Positions 6,004-8,085 of a stretch of 8,085 nt of DNA are shown piece after piece (positions within the stretch are counted from its first letter, which is position 1; every line of letters starts with the position of its first letter). Source of the DNA: Ilumatobacteraceae bacterium. Its GTDB lineage: Bacteria > Actinomycetota > Acidimicrobiia > Acidimicrobiales > Ilumatobacteraceae. Location of the stretch: NCBI GenBank assembly GCA_021741795.1, contig JAIOXC010000062.1, positions 1 through 8,085 of the forward strand. Direction: 5' to 3'. Both the position numbers and the translations under genes were made by a program. Below the pieces are notes generated by a model, which searched no databases, was not told where the DNA came from, and saw only the letters and a program-made list of their open reading frames with translations.

Positions 6004-6117
6004 CCAATAGCGAGTTAATACAGGTAAGCACCACGGGTAAACACCCCACTGATAATCTCTGTCCTCCAACGCGGCTTTTTGCATTAAACATCGATCGAAA
6101 AACGAAAGGAGATACCA
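6004..6117 (+). promoter_or_regulatory. bpa-dnaE intergenic region with candidate promoter and short direct repeat
   Basis: This 114-nt gap is the longest non-coding stretch in the window. It contains GATAAT at 6051-6056, a fair -10 match without a recognisable -35, and two 10-bp direct repeats, GGTAAGCACC (6023-6032) and GGTAAACACC (6036-6045), 13 bp apart and matching at 9 of 10 positions. These end 5 nt before the -10 candidate, where an operator or activator site could lie. No strong terminator hairpin with a T-tract was seen after bpa, though a short TTTTT occurs at 6076-6080. Confidence 0.3.
6105..6111 (+). promoter_or_regulatory. Strong Shine-Dalgarno of dnaE
   Basis: AAAGGAG lies 6 nt before GTG 6118. 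It is the best ribosome binding site in the window and decides the dnaE start, since the reading frame then opens directly into the conserved N-terminal PHP motif. Confidence 0.85.
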
Positions 6118-8085
6118 GTGGGCGATTCGTTTACCCACTTGCATGTCCATACCGAGTTTTCGATGTTGGATGGTGCGTCACGGCTTGATGAGTTAGTCGC
6201 TGCGGCGGTAGCCGATGGTCAGCCCGCGTTGGGGATGACCGATCACGGCAACATGTACGGAACGCTCGATTTTTATCGACAGTGCAAAGAGCAGGGTATT
6301 AAGCCAATTATTGGCACTGAGGCATACATGGCACATGAGCACCGCTCTGAGCGGCCCTCTCGGCGAGGCAGGGTGGATGACTCGGGTGGAGAAACCGAGT
6401 CTGGTGGCAAGGTCTACTACCACCTCACGCTCCTTGCTGAAAACAATGTTGGCTACAAGAATTTGATTCAGTTGTCGAGCCGTGCATTTTTGGAGGGCTA
6501 CTACTACCAACCGCGTATCGATTGGGAGTTGCTCCACGAGCATCATGAAGGTTTGATCGCAACGAGCGGTTGCTTGGGCGGACACGTGTTGCAGCGCTTG
6601 ATGAAGGGCGACATCACAGGAGCCCATGATTGTGCTGGAAGGCTGCAAGATATTTTTGGCAAAGACAATTTTTTTATCGAATTGCAGGATCATGGACTTG
6701 CAGATCAAAAGCGAACCAATCCGCTTTTGATTGAACTCTCACGCAAGATTGGTGCTCCGCTTCTTGCCACAAACGACACCCACTACACGCATCGAGACGA
6801 TCATGCCGCTCATGACGCTTTGCTATGTGTGCAAACAGGCTGCACGATGTCAGATCCAAATCGTTTCAAGTTTGAGGGATCCGAACATTATTTAAAGAGC
6901 GCTCAAGAAATGCAGTGGTTGTTTCGAGACGTGCCAGAAGCATGCAGCAATACGCTGTGGATCGCCGAGCGGGCAAACATCGAGATTGAGTTTGGAAATC
7001 CGGTGTTGCCAAACTTTGAGTTGCCTGCAGGATTCAAGACCGACGGCGAATATTTGCACCACCTTGCTCTCGAGGGAGCCAAGGAACGATGGGGTCAGAA
7101 ACTTCCACCGGCAGTGCTCGAGCGCCTCAATTTTGAATTGCAAACTATTGAGCAGATGGGTTTCAGTTCGTATTTCTTGATCGTGTGGGACATGATTCGC
7201 TATGCGCGCGACCATTCGATACGCGTCGGTCCTGGTCGCGGTTCGGCCGCTGGTTGCGCTGTTGCGTATTGCTTGCGCATTACTGACTTGGATCCGATCA
7301 AGTACGACTTGCTGTTTGAAAGATTCTTGAATCCGAGCCGTGTCACTATGCCCGACATCGATATGGACTTTGACTCTCGTTACCGCGATCAGATGATTCG
7401 GTACGCATCAGATAAGTATGGTCGTGATCACGTTGCGCAAATCATTACATTTGGCACTATCAAGGCACGCAACGCTGTGCGCGATGCGGCGAGAGTGCTG
7501 GGCAAGCCATATATCGTTGGCGACAAGATTGCCAAGTTGATGCCGCCTGTGGTGATGGGCCGCGACACTCCTCTGAGGTTTTGTTTGGAGCCCGATCCGA
7601 AGGGTGAACATAAGGATGGATACCGCGCTGCTGCAGAGTTGCGGGCATTGTACGAACTCGATAGCGAAGTCAAAGAAGTTGTGGACGTTGCACGCGGACT
7701 CGAAGGTCTCAAGCGCAACGTTGGTATCCATGCCGCTGCCGTAGTAATTACAAAGGAAAAGTTGACTGAGTATTTGCCCATTCAGCGCAAGACCGAACAG
7801 GGTCAAGATCCGGAAGATGCACCGGTGGTGACACAATTCGAAATGCATGGTGTTGAGGCACTTGGGCTACTCAAGATGGATATTTTGGGGCTTCGAAACC
7901 TTGACGTATTGAGCGATGCCAATGCCATGATCCGCCAATTCCGCGACAGCGATTTTGATGTTGACAAACTGCCGATTGATGACAAGCCAACTTTTGAGCT
8001 GCTTGCACGTGGTGACACCATTGGGGTTTTTCAACGGGAGAGCACACCAATGCGAGCGCTACTTCGTTCCTTGATGCCAGAGACG
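6118..8085 (+). CDS. dnaE: DNA polymerase III alpha subunit (3' truncated by window)
   Basis: Catalytic subunit of the replicative DNA polymerase. 656 codons are visible of a protein usually near 1,150-1,200 residues. The GTG start has a strong Shine-Dalgarno and is followed by the PHP domain (about 5-270). Its metal ligands, as described for M. tuberculosis DnaE1, all appear present: H9 and H11 (THLHVHTEFS), D18, H43 (MTDHGNM), E68 (IIGTEAY), H102 (YYHLTLLAEN), C152 (SGCLGG), and D220 and H222 (NDTHY). This predicts an active PHP 3'-5' exonuclease that proofreads without DnaQ. The palm follows, with GPGRGSAAG and the catalytic pair D413/D415 in MPDIDMDFD, and the third catalytic residue D588 in LLKMDILGLRNLD. 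The conserved VAQIITFGTIKAR and GLKRNVGIHAAAVVI motifs are present. The last residues seen (GVFQRESTPMRALLRSL) belong to the finger region. It resembles DnaE1 rather than the error-prone DnaE2; dnaE1 stays the more likely identity. Confidence 0.97.
   Translation, partial: MGDSFTHLHVHTEFSMLDGASRLDELVAAAVADGQPALGMTDHGNMYGTLDFYRQCKEQGIKPIIGTEAYMAHEHRSERPSRRGRVDDSGGETESGGKVYYHLTLLAENNVGYKNLIQLSSRAFLEGYYYQPRIDWELLHEHHEGLIATSGCLGGHVLQRLMKGDITGAHDCAGRLQDIFGKDNFFIELQDHGLADQKRTNPLLIELSRKIGAPLLATNDTHYTHRDDHAAHDALLCVQTGCTMSDPNRFKFEGSEHYLKSAQEMQWLFRDVPEACSNTLWIAERANIEIEFGNPVLPNFELPAGFKTDGEYLHHLALEGAKERWGQKLPPAVLERLNFELQTIEQMGFSSYFLIVWDMIRYARDHSIRVGPGRGSAAGCAVAYCLRITDLDPIKYDLLFERFLNPSRVTMPDIDMDFDSRYRDQMIRYASDKYGRDHVAQIITFGTIKARNAVRDAARVLGKPYIVGDKIAKLMPPVVMGRDTPLRFCLEPDPKGEHKDGYRAAAELRALYELDSEVKEVVDVARGLEGLKRNVGIHAAAVVITKEKLTEYLPIQRKTEQGQDPEDAPVVTQFEMHGVEALGLLKMDILGLRNLDVLSDANAMIRQFRDSDFDVDKLPIDDKPTFELLARGDTIGVFQRESTPMRALLRSLMPET

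Noticed and set aside
5720..6091. Minus-strand open frame across the end of bpa and the intergenic region
   Set aside because: It is mainly the antisense of the conserved Bpa core, and its product resembles no known family.
6193..6708. Minus-strand open frame of 171 codons, and similar ones at 6892-7215 and 7408-7848
   Set aside because: All lie opposite the clearly conserved dnaE coding sequence, show no recognisable motifs and have no ribosome binding site.
1..8085. Mobile elements, tRNA genes, phage or defence modules
   Set aside because: No transposase, integrase, terminal inverted repeats, tRNA-like cloverleaf or toxin/defence motif was recognised. The coding sequence is continuous housekeeping-type content.

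Overview
The window is a chromosomal, essentially housekeeping stretch that most likely comes from an actinobacterium. The indicators are a eukaryote-like (type 2) isoleucyl-tRNA synthetase, a bacterial proteasome activator (Bpa) gene with its C-terminal YL docking tail, a DnaE1-like replicative polymerase with an intact PHP metal site, and the order ileS ... lspA-rluD ... dnaE, which resembles the order in mycobacteria and relatives. Base composition by eye is near 50% G+C. That is low for classical high-GC actinobacteria and would suit an aquatic lineage such as Acidimicrobiia; this last placement is inference.

Layout. Positions 1-1406 hold the 3' part of ileS. It is followed after 23 nt by a gene (1430-2497) for an unusual protein: about 207 residues of Lys/Ala-rich repeats joined through a Pro-rich hinge to a DksA/TraR-like domain that has lost all four zinc-binding cysteines. 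Then come lspA (start near 2535, ends 3017) and an RluA/RluD-type pseudouridine synthase (3017-3931), which share one base (TAGTG). These four genes look like one transcription unit. An Rrf2-family regulator lies convergently on the minus strand (3952-4398). Divergent from it is a nucleotide pyrophosphatase/phosphodiesterase-type alkaline phosphatase superfamily enzyme (4417-5526), followed 12 nt later by bpa (5539-6003). A 114-nt intergenic region with a strong Shine-Dalgarno precedes dnaE (6118 to the window end, 656 codons, truncated).

How the parts work together. ileS, the pseudouridine synthase and dnaE serve translation, ribosome maturation and replication. lspA matures lipoproteins in the membrane. 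bpa feeds substrates to the 20S proteasome without ATP. The DksA-like protein is probably a nucleic-acid- or RNA-polymerase-associated factor, but its job cannot be read from the sequence. The Rrf2 regulator and the phosphodiesterase start only 18 nt apart, with overlapping, mirror-image -10-like hexamers placed 6-7 nt before two GTG codons, which suggests divergent leaderless transcription.

No mobile element, CRISPR array, tRNA, rRNA or toxin/defence system was recognised. The most unusual items are the cysteine-less DksA-like protein with its 36-bp coding tandem repeats and the symmetric divergent start region at 4396-4419.
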